The notes under the pieces were generated by a model. It made no database searches. It worked only from the letters and a program-made list of their open reading frames with translations, and was not told the DNA's origin. 64,000 nucleotides of DNA from Caulobacter sp048541825 (GTDB lineage Bacteria > Pseudomonadota > Alphaproteobacteria > Caulobacterales > Caulobacteraceae), in assembly GCF_048541825.1 (NCBI RefSeq), contig NZ_CP183332.1, forward strand, positions 1 through 64,000, in the 5' to 3' direction. Made by a program: the position numbers and the translations under genes. Numbering within the stretch: the stretch's first letter is position 1; each line of letters begins with the position of its first letter. Positions 8,301-17,157 of this stretch are shown here, piece by piece.

Positions 8301-10342
8301 CAAAATACGTCCCCCGCCTTACCCGCTCCCTTGTCGCCCTGCTGGGCGTCCAGGTCGTCCTCGCCACCCTCAGCGCGATCTTCCCGCCGGACATGACCCG
8401 CGCCCGGCAGTCCTCGCCCGTGGCGCTGGACCGGCGCGGCGCGTGGCTGCGGGCCCTGCCGGTGGAAGACGGCCGCTGGCGGATCCGGGCCGACCTCGAC
8501 CGCACCGACAGGGCCTTCCAGAAGCGGTTGATCGTGGTGGAGGACGGGCGGTTCTACAGCCATCTGGGCGTCGATCCTTTGGCGGTGGTGCGGGCGTTCG
8601 GCTCGGCGGTGGTCCATGGCCGCCCGACCTCCGGGGCCTCGACCCTGACCATGCAGACCGCCCGCCTGCTGGAGCCGCGTCCGCGCAACCTGGGCTCCAA
8701 GCTGATCGAGATGATCCGCGCCGTGCAGCTGGAATCGCGGCTGACCAAGCGCCAGACCCTGGCCCTCTACCTGACCCTGGCGCCCTATGGCGGCAATCTG
8801 GAGGGCGTGCGCGCCGCCAGCCTGGCCTATTTCGGTCAGGAGCCCTCCAGCCTGACTGACGGCCAGCAGGCCCTGCTGATCGCTTTGCCGCAGTCGCCCG
8901 AAGCCCGCCGGCCCGACCGTCGGCCCGAGGCGGCGCGGCTGGCGCGGCGGGCGGTGCTGGACAAGATGGTCCGGGCCGGGGTGCTGACCGAAGCTGCCGC
9001 CGTCGAGGCCGAGGCCGAACCCCTGCCGCGCCGCGCGCCGTTCCCGGCCCTGGCCTGGAACGTGGCCGGCGAGCTGGCTCGTGCTGCGCCCACCTCTCAG
9101 GCCAGCGTGATCACCACGCTCGACGCCGACCTGCAGGCGCGGCTGGAGCCGATGGCCGCCGCCATCGCCGCCTCGCAAGGCAGCGACGCCACCGCCGCGA
9201 TCCTGGTGGTCGAGATCAAGGGCCGCGCGGTGCGCGCCGCCGTCGGCTCGGCGGGGCGGGAGCGGGCCGGGGGCTGGGTGGACATGACCCGCGCCCTGCG
9301 CTCGCCGGGTTCGGCCCTGAAGCCCTTCATCTACGCCATGGCCATGGATGACGGCCTTGTCGCCGCCGACACCCAGCTGACCGACAGCGCCACCCGCTTC
9401 GCCGACTATCAGCCCGAGAACTTCGACCGGGTGTTCCACGACAAGGTCACGGTGCGCGAGGCCCTGACCCACTCGCTGAACGTCCCGGCGGTGGCGACGC
9501 TGGAGCGGCTGGGTCCGGAAGCCTTCGCCGGGCGGATTGAGGCGGCGGGCGCCCATCTGGCCCGGCCAAAGTCGCAGCTGAAGGCGGCGGGCCTCGCCCT
9601 GGCCCTGGGCGGGGAGGGGATCACCCTGCGCGACCTGGCCCTGCTGTATGCCGCCCTGGGCGATGGCGGCCTGGCCAAGCCCCTGGCCTGGACGCAGGCC
9701 GACGCGAAACTGCGGGAAAAGTCCGGCGGAACCCGGCTGGTGCGGTCCGAGGCAGCGCAACAGGTGCTGGACATCCTGCGCGAGGCCCCCGCGCCGCGCG
9801 GCCGGGCGCCCTCGGCCCTGACCCGGGGCGGGCCGGCCATGGCCTTCAAGACCGGCACCTCCTACGGCTTCCGCGACGCGGTGGCGGCCGGCGTGGTCGG
9901 GGGTTATGCGATCATTGTCTGGACGGGCCGGGCCGACGGCGGCGCGCGCGGCGGCCTGACCGGGCGCGACGCCGCCTTGCCGCTGCTGTTCGACGTCGCC
10001 GACGTGGTGGGCGCGCCGGCCGCCGCGCCGCGCCCGATCGCGCCGAAGCTGGCACCCGAGGCGCTGCAGACCCTGAGGGCCACGACCGAAGGTCCGCGCC
10101 TGATCTTCCCGCCGGATGGCGCGGCCGTGCAGGTCGAGGCCCTGGGGCCAGGGTCGCGCGGACTGGTGCTGGCGGCCGGCGGCGAGGACCTGACCTGGTA
10201 TGTCGGCGGCGCGCCATTGGCGGCCGATCCGGTCAGCGGCCGGGTGGTCTGGAAACCGGCGGCGCCGGGGTTTTACAGGTTGTCGGTGGTGGACGGGCAG
10301 GGGCGCAAGGCGTCGGCGCGGGTGCGGATCAAGGCGGGGTAG
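8237..10342 (+). CDS. pbpC: Penicillin-binding protein 1C (glycosyltransferase/transpeptidase)
   Basis: The 701-residue class A penicillin-binding protein polymerises and cross-links peptidoglycan in the periplasm. A membrane helix lies near residues 30-50. The glycosyltransferase domain carries V-V-E-D-G-R-F-Y-S-H and G-A-S-T-L-T-M-Q. The transpeptidase has S-A-L-K (Ser359), S-L-N and K-T-G-T-S (from Lys538). A PBP1C-type C-terminal domain closes the protein. The ATG at 8237 lacks a clear ribosome binding site, and about 20 residues after it are translated from a family A repeat. No better in-frame start occurs before Met at 8393, which would remove the membrane helix. It forms a functional pair with the macroglobulin upstream. 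Confidence 0.9.
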   Translation: MKSSDGVTPNPALPPSKGEGRAKYVPRLTRSLVALLGVQVVLATLSAIFPPDMTRARQSSPVALDRRGAWLRALPVEDGRWRIRADLDRTDRAFQKRLIVVEDGRFYSHLGVDPLAVVRAFGSAVVHGRPTSGASTLTMQTARLLEPRPRNLGSKLIEMIRAVQLESRLTKRQTLALYLTLAPYGGNLEGVRAASLAYFGQEPSSLTDGQQALLIALPQSPEARRPDRRPEAARLARRAVLDKMVRAGVLTEAAAVEAEAEPLPRRAPFPALAWNVAGELARAAPTSQASVITTLDADLQARLEPMAAAIAASQGSDATAAILVVEIKGRAVRAAVGSAGRERAGGWVDMTRALRSPGSALKPFIYAMAMDDGLVAADTQLTDSATRFADYQPENFDRVFHDKVTVREALTHSLNVPAVATLERLGPEAFAGRIEAAGAHLARPKSQLKAAGLALALGGEGITLRDLALLYAALGDGGLAKPLAWTQADAKLREKSGGTRLVRSEAAQQVLDILREAPAPRGRAPSALTRGGPAMAFKTGTSYGFRDAVAAGVVGGYAIIVWTGRADGGARGGLTGRDAALPLLFDVADVVGAPAAAPRPIAPKLAPEALQTLRATTEGPRLIFPPDGAAVQVEALGPGSRGLVLAAGGEDLTWYVGGAPLAADPVSGRVVWKPAAPGFYRLSVVDGQGRKASARVRIKAG

Positions 10343-10356
10343 AGCTTACCCCACCT

Positions 10357-10484
10357 CCGCTCTTCCCGGCGAAGGCCGGGACCCAGATTCATCCAGAGCT
10401 GTTAGCGTGTTCGCGCCAACGATCTTGCCGGATCACCCATGCTCAGGGTTCGATCTGGGCCCCGGCGTTCGCCGGGGAGAGCGG
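10357..10484. repeat. Intergenic inverted repeat, family B, copy 2
   Basis: The arms at 10357-10389 and 10452-10484 are imperfect reverse complements built on the core CCCGGCG..CGCCGGG..CCCAGAT, separated by about 60 bases. The element lies between the convergent pbpC and carbonic anhydrase genes and probably ends both transcripts. It shares its core with the element at 244-412. Confidence 0.7.
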
Positions 10485-10488
10485 AAGT

Positions 10489-11115
10489 TCAGACCGGCCC
10501 GCCGGCCACCCGCTCATAGTCTTCCAGGCTCGAAATCCCGACGTTCAGGTCATTCACCAGCCCGTTGGCCAGCGAATAGACCCAGCCGTGCACGGCCAGC
10601 GACTGGCCGCGCGCCCAGGCGTCCTGGACGAAGACGTCGGCGGCCACGTTGCGCACCTGGCGGATGACGTTCAGCTCGCACAGGCGGTTGAGCTTGTCCT
10701 TCTCGCTGGGCAGGGCGTCCAGCTCGTGGCGGTGCTCGGCATGGACCTCGCGGATCGGGTGCAGCCAGTGGTCGACCAGGCCGCGCCGCTTGCCGTCGAT
10801 GGCCGCCGCCACGCCGCCGCAGCCATAGTGGCCGACGACCATCACGTGCTTGACCTTGATCACGTCGATCGCGAACTGCAGGACGCTGAGATAGTTGGCG
10901 TCCTGCGGCGGGGCCAGGTTGGCGACGTTGCGGTGGACGAACAGCTCGCCGGGATCCAGACCCACGATCTCGTTGGCCGGCACGCGGCTGTCGCTGCAGC
11001 CGATCCACAGATATTCCGGGCTCTGCTGGTTTTCGAGCCGCTTGAAGAACTGCGGATCGACCTCCGTCTTGCCCTTCGACCAGGCGGCATTCTTGGCCTT
11101 GAGATCCTCAAGCAT
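10489..11115 (-). CDS. can: Beta-class carbonic anhydrase, cytoplasmic
   Basis: The protein has 208 residues with no signal peptide. Zinc ligands sit in C-S-D-S-R and H-Y-G-C-G-G. The body is a compact Can-type enzyme (W-I-G-C-S-D-S-R-V-P-A, then H-R-N-V-A-N). It supplies bicarbonate for carboxylases. The gene lies 9 bases after maiA-like 11125-11766, making it the last gene of a three-gene minus-strand operon with the FAH hydrolase. It differs clearly from the exported carbonic anhydrase at 2210, which has other spacing and a leader. Confidence 0.93.
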   Translation of the reverse strand: MLEDLKAKNAAWSKGKTEVDPQFFKRLENQQSPEYLWIGCSDSRVPANEIVGLDPGELFVHRNVANLAPPQDANYLSVLQFAIDVIKVKHVMVVGHYGCGGVAAAIDGKRRGLVDHWLHPIREVHAEHRHELDALPSEKDKLNRLCELNVIRQVRNVAADVFVQDAWARGQSLAVHGWVYSLANGLVNDLNVGISSLEDYERVAGGPV

Positions 11116-11124
11116 GCTGTTTCC

Positions 11125-11766
11125 TCAGGCCTTTTGGGCATCAGGTTGAAGGTTGGGATGGGCGGCGGCGATGGCCGGGTGTGACAGCGCCCTGGCCACG
11201 GCGGCGTTGATCGCCGGAAACGGCGTCATGTCCACGTGGAAGCGGGCGGCGTTATAGACCTGCGGGACCAGGCAGCAGTCGGCCAGGCCGGGCGAATCGC
11301 CGAACGCATAGCCCTTGCCATGCCGCACCACCATCGGCTCCAGTGCCGCAAAGCCGTCGATGATCCAGCGCTGGGCCCAGGCGTCGCGGCCGTCCTGATC
11401 GACGCCAAGGCCGGTCAGGGCGCGCAGGATGCGCAGGTTGTTCACCGGGTGGATGTCGCAGGCGATGATCTCGGCCATGGCCCGCACCGTGGCGCGATCG
11501 AACGGGTCGGTGGGCAGCAGCGGCACGCCGGGGACCGCCTCGTCCAGCCATTCCAGGATCGCCAGGCTCTGGGTCAGGCGCCGGCCGTCTACTTCGAGCG
11601 TCGGTACCAGGGCCTGGGCGTTGAGGGCGCGATAGGCCTCGCCCTGATGCTGGCTCGACACCAGGTCCACGGGCGCGACGGCGTAGTCCAGGCCCTTGAG
11701 GTTCAGGCCGATCCGCACCCGATAGGGCGCGCTGGCCCGCCAGGCGCTGTGCAGGATGAGCTTCAT
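11125..11766 (-). CDS. maiA: Maleylacetoacetate (or maleylpyruvate) isomerase, zeta-type GST
   Basis: This 213-residue glutathione S-transferase-fold enzyme isomerises maleylacetoacetate to fumarylacetoacetate, or the analogous maleylpyruvate, using glutathione. The N-terminal thioredoxin-like domain has the zeta-type stretch S-A-P-Y-R-V-R-I-G-L-N-L-K-G and V-P-T-L. The C-terminal helical domain contains A-D-C-C-L-V-P-Q-V. The adjacent upstream gene encodes a fumarylacetoacetate-hydrolase-family enzyme 9 bases away, which supports the ring-cleavage assignment. No ring-cleaving dioxygenase is in the window, so the substrate, and hence homogentisate versus gentisate pathway, cannot be settled here. 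Confidence 0.85.
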   Translation of the reverse strand: MKLILHSAWRASAPYRVRIGLNLKGLDYAVAPVDLVSSQHQGEAYRALNAQALVPTLEVDGRRLTQSLAILEWLDEAVPGVPLLPTDPFDRATVRAMAEIIACDIHPVNNLRILRALTGLGVDQDGRDAWAQRWIIDGFAALEPMVVRHGKGYAFGDSPGLADCCLVPQVYNAARFHVDMTPFPAINAAVARALSHPAIAAAHPNLQPDAQKA

Positions 11767-11775
11767 GGCGCGGTC

Positions 11776-12456
11776 CTAGGCCAGGGTGAAGGACAGTTTG
11801 CCGACGCCCTCGACCTCGCCCTCGACCCGGTCGCCGCGCACGATGGCGCCGACGCCCTCGGGGGTGCCGGTGAAGATCAGGTCGCCGGCTTCCAGCCGCC
11901 ACAGCTGGCTGGCCTTGGCGATCACCTCGGCGACGTTCCAGATCATGTCGGCGATCTCGCCACGCTGCTTTTCCACGCCATTGACCGACAGGAAGATCGC
12001 GCCTTGCGGCGGCAGGCCGCTCATCGGGCGGATGGCGCTGATCGGGGCGCTGGCGTCGAAGGCCTTGCCGGCTTCCCACGGATGGCCCTTGGCCTTGGCG
12101 GCGTTCTGCAGGTCGCGACGCGTCAGGTCGACACCGACCGCGTAGCCGAACACCAGGTCGATGGCCTGCTCGGGGGTGAGGTTCTCGCCGCCGGCCTTCA
12201 GGGCCGCGACCAGCTCGATCTCGTGGTGCAGATCCGCCGTCGCCGACGGATAGGGCACGGTGGTCGGCAAGGGGACCACGGCGTCAGCCGGCTTGGCGAA
12301 GAAGAACGGCGGATCGCGCGTATCGCCGCCCATTTCGCGGGCGTGGGCGGCGTAGTTGCGGCCCACACACAGGATGCGGCGCACCGGGAAGACCTCGGAC
12401 GATCCCTCGACCGGGACCACGGGAACAGCGTGCGGGGGAAAGGCGTATGAGGTCAT
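11776..12456 (-). CDS. Fumarylacetoacetate hydrolase family protein
   Basis: The 226-residue protein has the FAH fold: C-V-G-R-N-Y near the start, metal-binding H-H-E-I-E-L-V-A, G-V-D-L-T-R-R-D-L-Q, and the closing G-D-L-I-F-T-G-T-P-E-G-V-G. Its short length, without the large N-terminal domain of tyrosine-pathway FAH, fits fumarylpyruvate hydrolase or acylpyruvase enzymes such as NagK/YcgM better than eukaryotic-type FahA. It hydrolyses a C-C bond in a 2,4-diketo acid. It heads the operon with the isomerase and carbonic anhydrase. The family is secure; the exact substrate is open. Confidence 0.87.
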   Translation of the reverse strand: MTSYAFPPHAVPVVPVEGSSEVFPVRRILCVGRNYAAHAREMGGDTRDPPFFFAKPADAVVPLPTTVPYPSATADLHHEIELVAALKAGGENLTPEQAIDLVFGYAVGVDLTRRDLQNAAKAKGHPWEAGKAFDASAPISAIRPMSGLPPQGAIFLSVNGVEKQRGEIADMIWNVAEVIAKASQLWRLEAGDLIFTGTPEGVGAIVRGDRVEGEVEGVGKLSFTLA

Positions 12457-12640
12457 GGCGACTGATTAGCCCCAAACCGCGCGCTTCAAAAGCACCCTGC
12501 CCAGGTTATCGCCTATCAGAAATCATCCCGAGACCGGGAACGCTTAAACGTTCTTTCACTTGCCCCCGTCCTCGCCGTCGAGTCATGACGGGTGTGGGGA
12601 CTACTGGGCGTCTTTCCATGCGGGGGCTGTGAGCGCGCGA

Positions 12641-13519
12641 ATGTTGATCATCGAGAACCTGACTCACGTCTACGGCAACGGCGTTCGCGCCCTGGACGAG
12701 GTCAGCCTGACCATACCGCGCGGCATGTACGGCCTGCTGGGCCCCAACGGCGCTGGCAAGTCGACCCTGATGCGCACCATCGCCACCCTGCAGGCCCCGA
12801 CCTCGGGCCATATCCGTTTCGACGACATCGACGTGTTGAAGACGCCCGAGCTGCTGCGCCGCACCCTGGGCTATCTACCGCAGGATTTCGGCGTCTATCC
12901 GCGGGTCTCGGCCTACGACATGCTCGACCACATGGCGGTGCTCAAGGGCATTGCCAACGCCAAGGATCGCAAGGAAACGGTCGAGAGCCTGCTGGGCCAG
13001 GTCAATCTGTGGGGCGTTCGCAAGAAGGCCCTGGCCGGGTTCTCGGGCGGCATGCGCCAGCGCTTCGGCATCGCCCAGGCCCTGATCGGCGATCCGCGCC
13101 TGATCATCGTCGACGAGCCCACCGCCGGCCTCGACCCCGAAGAGCGCAACCGCTTCCTCAACCTGCTGGCCGAAATCGGCGAGAACGTGGTGGTGATCCT
13201 GTCGACCCACATCGTCGAGGACGTGTCGGACCTGTGCCCGGCCATGGCGATCATCTGCGACGGCCGCATCGTCAAGCAGGGCGCGCCCAATGATCTGGTG
13301 GTCCAGCTGGCCGGCCGGGTCTGGCGCAAGACCATCGACAAGGCCGATCTGGAAGCGGCAAAGGCCAAGTATCAGGTGATCTCCACCCGCCTGATGGGCG
13401 GCCGCACGGTGATCCATATCCTCTGCGACAGCGACCCGGGCGATGGCTTCACCGCCGTCGAGGGCGGTCTCGAGGATGTCTATTTCTCGACCCTGTCCAC
13501 CACCCGCCGCGCGGCGTAG
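12641..13519 (+). CDS. ABC transporter ATP-binding protein
   Basis: This 292-residue ATPase has Walker A G-P-N-G-A-G-K-S-T, a Q-loop at L-P-Q-D-F-G, signature F-S-G-G-M-R-Q-R, and Walker B L-I-I-V-D-E-P-T with the H-loop S-T-H. It belongs to the multidrug/Nat-type subfamily that pairs with ABC-2 permeases. I chose ATG 12641 because the motif-bearing domain begins at once. An in-frame GTG at 12629, after a G-rich stretch, is an alternative. The permease-peptidase fusion begins 11 bases after the stop, so the two products should form one complex. Confidence 0.92.
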   Translation: MLIIENLTHVYGNGVRALDEVSLTIPRGMYGLLGPNGAGKSTLMRTIATLQAPTSGHIRFDDIDVLKTPELLRRTLGYLPQDFGVYPRVSAYDMLDHMAVLKGIANAKDRKETVESLLGQVNLWGVRKKALAGFSGGMRQRFGIAQALIGDPRLIIVDEPTAGLDPEERNRFLNLLAEIGENVVVILSTHIVEDVSDLCPAMAIICDGRIVKQGAPNDLVVQLAGRVWRKTIDKADLEAAKAKYQVISTRLMGGRTVIHILCDSDPGDGFTAVEGGLEDVYFSTLSTTRRAA

Positions 13520-13530
13520 GAGGACCGGCC

Positions 13531-16500
13531 ATGTTCGCCAAGATCGCGGGCTTCGAGCTCCGCTACCAGCTGAAGTCGCCCGTATTCTGGGTGGTGGCGA
13601 CGGTGTTCTTCCTGCTGACCTTCGGGGCGGCGACGATCGACCAGATCCGCATCGGCGGCGGCGGTCAGATCCACAAGAACGCCCCCTATGCGATCGCCCA
13701 GACCCACCTGATCCTGTCGATCTTCTACATGTTCGTGACCACGGCCTTTGTGGCCAATGTGGTGGTCCGCGACGACGAGACGGGCTTTGGACCGATCCTG
13801 CGCTCCACCCGGATCGGCAAGTTCGACTATCTGTATGGCCGCTTCACCGGAGCCTACCTGGCCGCGGCGATCTCGTTCCTGGCCGTGCCCCTGGCGATCT
13901 TCATCGGTTCGTTCATGCCCTGGGTCGACCCCGAGCGCCTGGGCCCCAACCTGGTCGAAGCCTATCTGTTTTCCTATTTCGCCCTGGCCCTGCCCTCGAT
14001 CCTGCTGACCTCGGCGATCTTCTTCGCCCTTGCCACGGTGACGCGGTCGATGATGTGGACCTATGTCGGCGTGATCGCCTTCATGGTGGTGTGGATCATT
14101 GCCGGCATCGCCCTGGATCGTCCGGAGTTCGAAAAGACCGCCGCCCTCTGGGAGCCCCTGGGCACGGCGGCCTTCGGTCTGGTCACCAAATACTGGACCG
14201 CCACCGAGCGCAATTCGGTCACACCGGCCCTGACCGGCGTGCTGCTGTTCAACCGCCTCTTCGCCCTGACCCTGTCGGCGGGGTTCCTGACGGCCGCCTA
14301 CTGGCTGTTCCAGATCCAGTCAGCCGAGCTGGCGGGTGATCGCAAGGTCAAGGCCAGGACGGGCCCGGCGCCGATCGAGGTCCTGCCGGCCGCGCCCAGC
14401 GGGCCGATCGTTCCGCGCTATGATCGCCAGACGGCCTGGGTCCAGCTGAGGGTCCGCACCCGGCTGGACATGGGCCAGGTGTTCAAGAGCCCGGCCTATT
14501 TCGTGCTGCTGGCCCTGGGCCTGGCCAATGCCATGGGCTCGCTGTGGTTCGCCACCGACGCTGGCCGTTATGGCGGCGAGATCTATCCGCTGACCCGCGT
14601 TCTGCTGATGCCGCTGATGGGGTCGTTTGGCCTGATCCCGATGATCATCGCCATCTACTATTCCGGCGAGCTGGTCTGGCGCGAGCGCGAGCGCAAGACC
14701 CACGAGATCATCGACGCCACCCCGGTTCCGGACTGGGCCTTTGTCGTCCCCAAGACCCTGGCCATTTCGCTGGTGCTGGTCTCGACCCTGCTGGTCAGCG
14801 TCCTGGCCGCGATCATCAGCCAGCTGGCTCATGGCTACACCCATCTGGAGCTGGGCAAGTACCTGCTGTGGTACATGCTGCCGCAGTCGGTGGACTGGAT
14901 CCTGCTGGCGGTGCTGGCGGTGTTCCTGCAGGCGGTCAGCCCGCACAAGTTCATCGGCTGGGGCCTGATGGTGATCTACATGGTCGCCACCATCACGTTC
15001 TCGAACCTGGGTTTCGAGCACAAGCTCTACAACTACGGCGCCGTCACCGACACGCCGCTGTCGGACATGAACGGCCAAGGCAAGTTCTGGATCGGGGCCT
15101 GGTGGCTGCGTCTGTACTGGACCGCCTTTGCCGTGGTGCTGACGGTCCTGGCCTATGGCCTGTGGCGTCGCGGGACCGAGAGCCGGCTGTGGCCGCGCCT
15201 GGTGCGTCTGCCGGGCCGTATGACCGGCAAGGCCGGCCTGACCCTGGGCCTTGCCCTGGCCGTGTTCGCGGCCAGCGGCGTCTTCATCTACGTCAACACC
15301 AATGTCTGGAACCCCTACCGGACCAGCATCGATAGCGAGCAATGGCAGGCCGACTACGAAAAGGCCCTGCTGCCGTTCGAGACCATGCCGCAGCCCAAGA
15401 TCGTGGCCATGACCCTGGACGTGGACATTTATCCCGATGAGCCGCGCGTCGACACCAAGGGCTTCTATGTCATCGAGAACAAGACCTCGGGCCCGCTGAA
15501 GGAAATCCACGTCCGCTTCGATCGCAATCTGAAGGTCAAGGGCCTGTCGATCCAGGGCGCCTGGGCCAAGAAGACCTATGACCGGTTCAACTACCGGATC
15601 TTCGCCTTCGACACGCCGATGGTTCCGGGTGAGCGGCGCAAGATGAGCTTCATCACCCGGCGTGCGCAGAAGGGCTTCCCCAACAGCGGCGCGGAAACCC
15701 GGGTGGTGGCCAACGGGACCTTCATCAACAATTTCGAGATCGCGCCGATCCTGGGCATGGCCCGCGACGGTCTGCTGGTCGACCGCGCCAAGCGCCGCAA
15801 ATATGGCCTGCCGCCCGAGCGGCGCATGGCCCGGCTGGGCGATGTGGCGTCGATGCAGTTCAACGGCCTGCGCAAGGACGCCGATTTCGTCAGCGCCGAC
15901 ATCACGGTGACCACCGCCGCCGACCAGACGCCGATCGCGCCGGGCTACAAGACTTCCGAAGAGGTCTGGTCACTGCGGGACGATATCAAGGGTCCGGCCA
16001 AGGGCGAGGGGGATCGTCGCACGGTCCGCTTCGTCACCGAGGCGCCGATCCTGCCGTTCCTGTCGATCCAGTCGGCCCGCTACGCGGTGTCGAAGGAGAC
16101 CTACAAGGGTATCGAGCTGGCGGTCTATTACGACCCGCAGCATGCCTGGAACATCGACCGGATGAAGAGCTCGATGAAGGGCTCGCTGGACTATATGCAG
16201 GCGGAGTTCAGCCCCTATCAGTTCCGCCAGTTGCGGTTCCAGGAGTTCCCCGACTACGAGCAGTTCGCCCAGGCCTATGCCGGCACCATGCCGTGGTCGG
16301 AGGGGCTGTTCTTCATCTCCGACTACAGGAACCCCGAAAAGATCGACATGATCACCTATGTCGGGGCCCACGAGATCGGCCACCAGTGGTGGGCCCACCA
16401 GGTGATCGGGGCCGACCAGCAGGGCGGGGCCATGCTGTCGGAGACCTTCGCGCAATACTCGGCCCTGATGGTGATGAAGCGGACCTATGGCGAGAGCCAG

Positions 16501-17157
16501 ATCCGCAGGTTCCTGAAGTTCGAGCTGGACAGCTATCTGCGCGCGCGCGGCGGCGATCCTCTGGAGGAGCAGCCGCTCTTCAAGGTCGAGAACCAGCCCT
16601 ATGTCTATTACCGCAAGGGCTCGCTGGTCATGTACCGGCTGCAGCGCGAAATCGGCGAGGCCGCGGTCAACCGCGCCCTGCGCCGGCTGATCGCCGACCA
16701 TGCCTTCAAGGGCGCGCCCTATCCCACCACCCTGGACTTCATGCGGGCCATCCGCGCCGAGGCCCCGGCCGACAAGCAGGCCCTGATCACCGACCTGTTC
16801 GAGAAGATCACTCTCTACGACATCAAGACCACGGCCGCGGACGTGAAGAAACGCGCCGATGGCCGTTTCGACGTGACCCTGACCATCGACGCCAGGAAGA
16901 TGTACGCCGACGGCAAGGGCAAGGAGACGCCGGCGTCGCTGAGCGAGACGATGGACATCGGCCTGTTCACGGCCGAGCCGGGCAAGAAGGACTTCAAGGC
17001 CGACAGTGTCGTGCTCTATGAGCGCCGCCCGATCCGCTCGGGCGTCCAGACCCTGACATTCACGGTCGACAAGGCCCCGAAATGGGCCGGGGTCGACCCC
17101 TACAACACCGTCATCGACCGCAATGGCGACGACAACACCCTCAAGGTCGGCGGATGA
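13531..17157 (+). CDS. ABC-2 permease fused to M1-family zinc aminopeptidase
   Basis: This 1208-residue protein joins two activities. Residues 1 to about 590 carry a dozen or so hydrophobic segments in two ABC-2-like blocks, with a linker near 270-310. The remaining 600 residues form an M1-type (gluzincin) domain with H-E-I-G-H-Q-W-W starting at residue 947 and the third zinc ligand in L-S-E-T at Glu971. The spacing is HEXXH-x19-E, one residue longer than the textbook x18. The preceding ATPase would power the permease half. A plausible picture is an exporter that holds a peptidase on its outer face, but the substrate is unknown. The fusion type is known in Proteobacteria and Bacteroidetes as an annotation, with little function assigned. 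Confidence 0.9.
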   Translation: MFAKIAGFELRYQLKSPVFWVVATVFFLLTFGAATIDQIRIGGGGQIHKNAPYAIAQTHLILSIFYMFVTTAFVANVVVRDDETGFGPILRSTRIGKFDYLYGRFTGAYLAAAISFLAVPLAIFIGSFMPWVDPERLGPNLVEAYLFSYFALALPSILLTSAIFFALATVTRSMMWTYVGVIAFMVVWIIAGIALDRPEFEKTAALWEPLGTAAFGLVTKYWTATERNSVTPALTGVLLFNRLFALTLSAGFLTAAYWLFQIQSAELAGDRKVKARTGPAPIEVLPAAPSGPIVPRYDRQTAWVQLRVRTRLDMGQVFKSPAYFVLLALGLANAMGSLWFATDAGRYGGEIYPLTRVLLMPLMGSFGLIPMIIAIYYSGELVWRERERKTHEIIDATPVPDWAFVVPKTLAISLVLVSTLLVSVLAAIISQLAHGYTHLELGKYLLWYMLPQSVDWILLAVLAVFLQAVSPHKFIGWGLMVIYMVATITFSNLGFEHKLYNYGAVTDTPLSDMNGQGKFWIGAWWLRLYWTAFAVVLTVLAYGLWRRGTESRLWPRLVRLPGRMTGKAGLTLGLALAVFAASGVFIYVNTNVWNPYRTSIDSEQWQADYEKALLPFETMPQPKIVAMTLDVDIYPDEPRVDTKGFYVIENKTSGPLKEIHVRFDRNLKVKGLSIQGAWAKKTYDRFNYRIFAFDTPMVPGERRKMSFITRRAQKGFPNSGAETRVVANGTFINNFEIAPILGMARDGLLVDRAKRRKYGLPPERRMARLGDVASMQFNGLRKDADFVSADITVTTAADQTPIAPGYKTSEEVWSLRDDIKGPAKGEGDRRTVRFVTEAPILPFLSIQSARYAVSKETYKGIELAVYYDPQHAWNIDRMKSSMKGSLDYMQAEFSPYQFRQLRFQEFPDYEQFAQAYAGTMPWSEGLFFISDYRNPEKIDMITYVGAHEIGHQWWAHQVIGADQQGGAMLSETFAQYSALMVMKRTYGESQIRRFLKFELDSYLRARGGDPLEEQPLFKVENQPYVYYRKGSLVMYRLQREIGEAAVNRALRRLIADHAFKGAPYPTTLDFMRAIRAEAPADKQALITDLFEKITLYDIKTTAADVKKRADGRFDVTLTIDARKMYADGKGKETPASLSETMDIGLFTAEPGKKDFKADSVVLYERRPIRSGVQTLTFTVDKAPKWAGVDPYNTVIDRNGDDNTLKVGG

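Noticed and set aside
3019..8505. 1828-codon minus-strand open frame opposite the macroglobulin gene
   Set aside because: It is antisense to a protein with clear motifs. Its translation is low-complexity Gly/His/Arg/Asp text typical of the reverse strand of GC-rich genes.
12537..12552. GGAAC and CGTT between the FAH gene and the ABC ATPase gene
   Set aside because: The boxes are only seven bases apart, far from the required 16-17.
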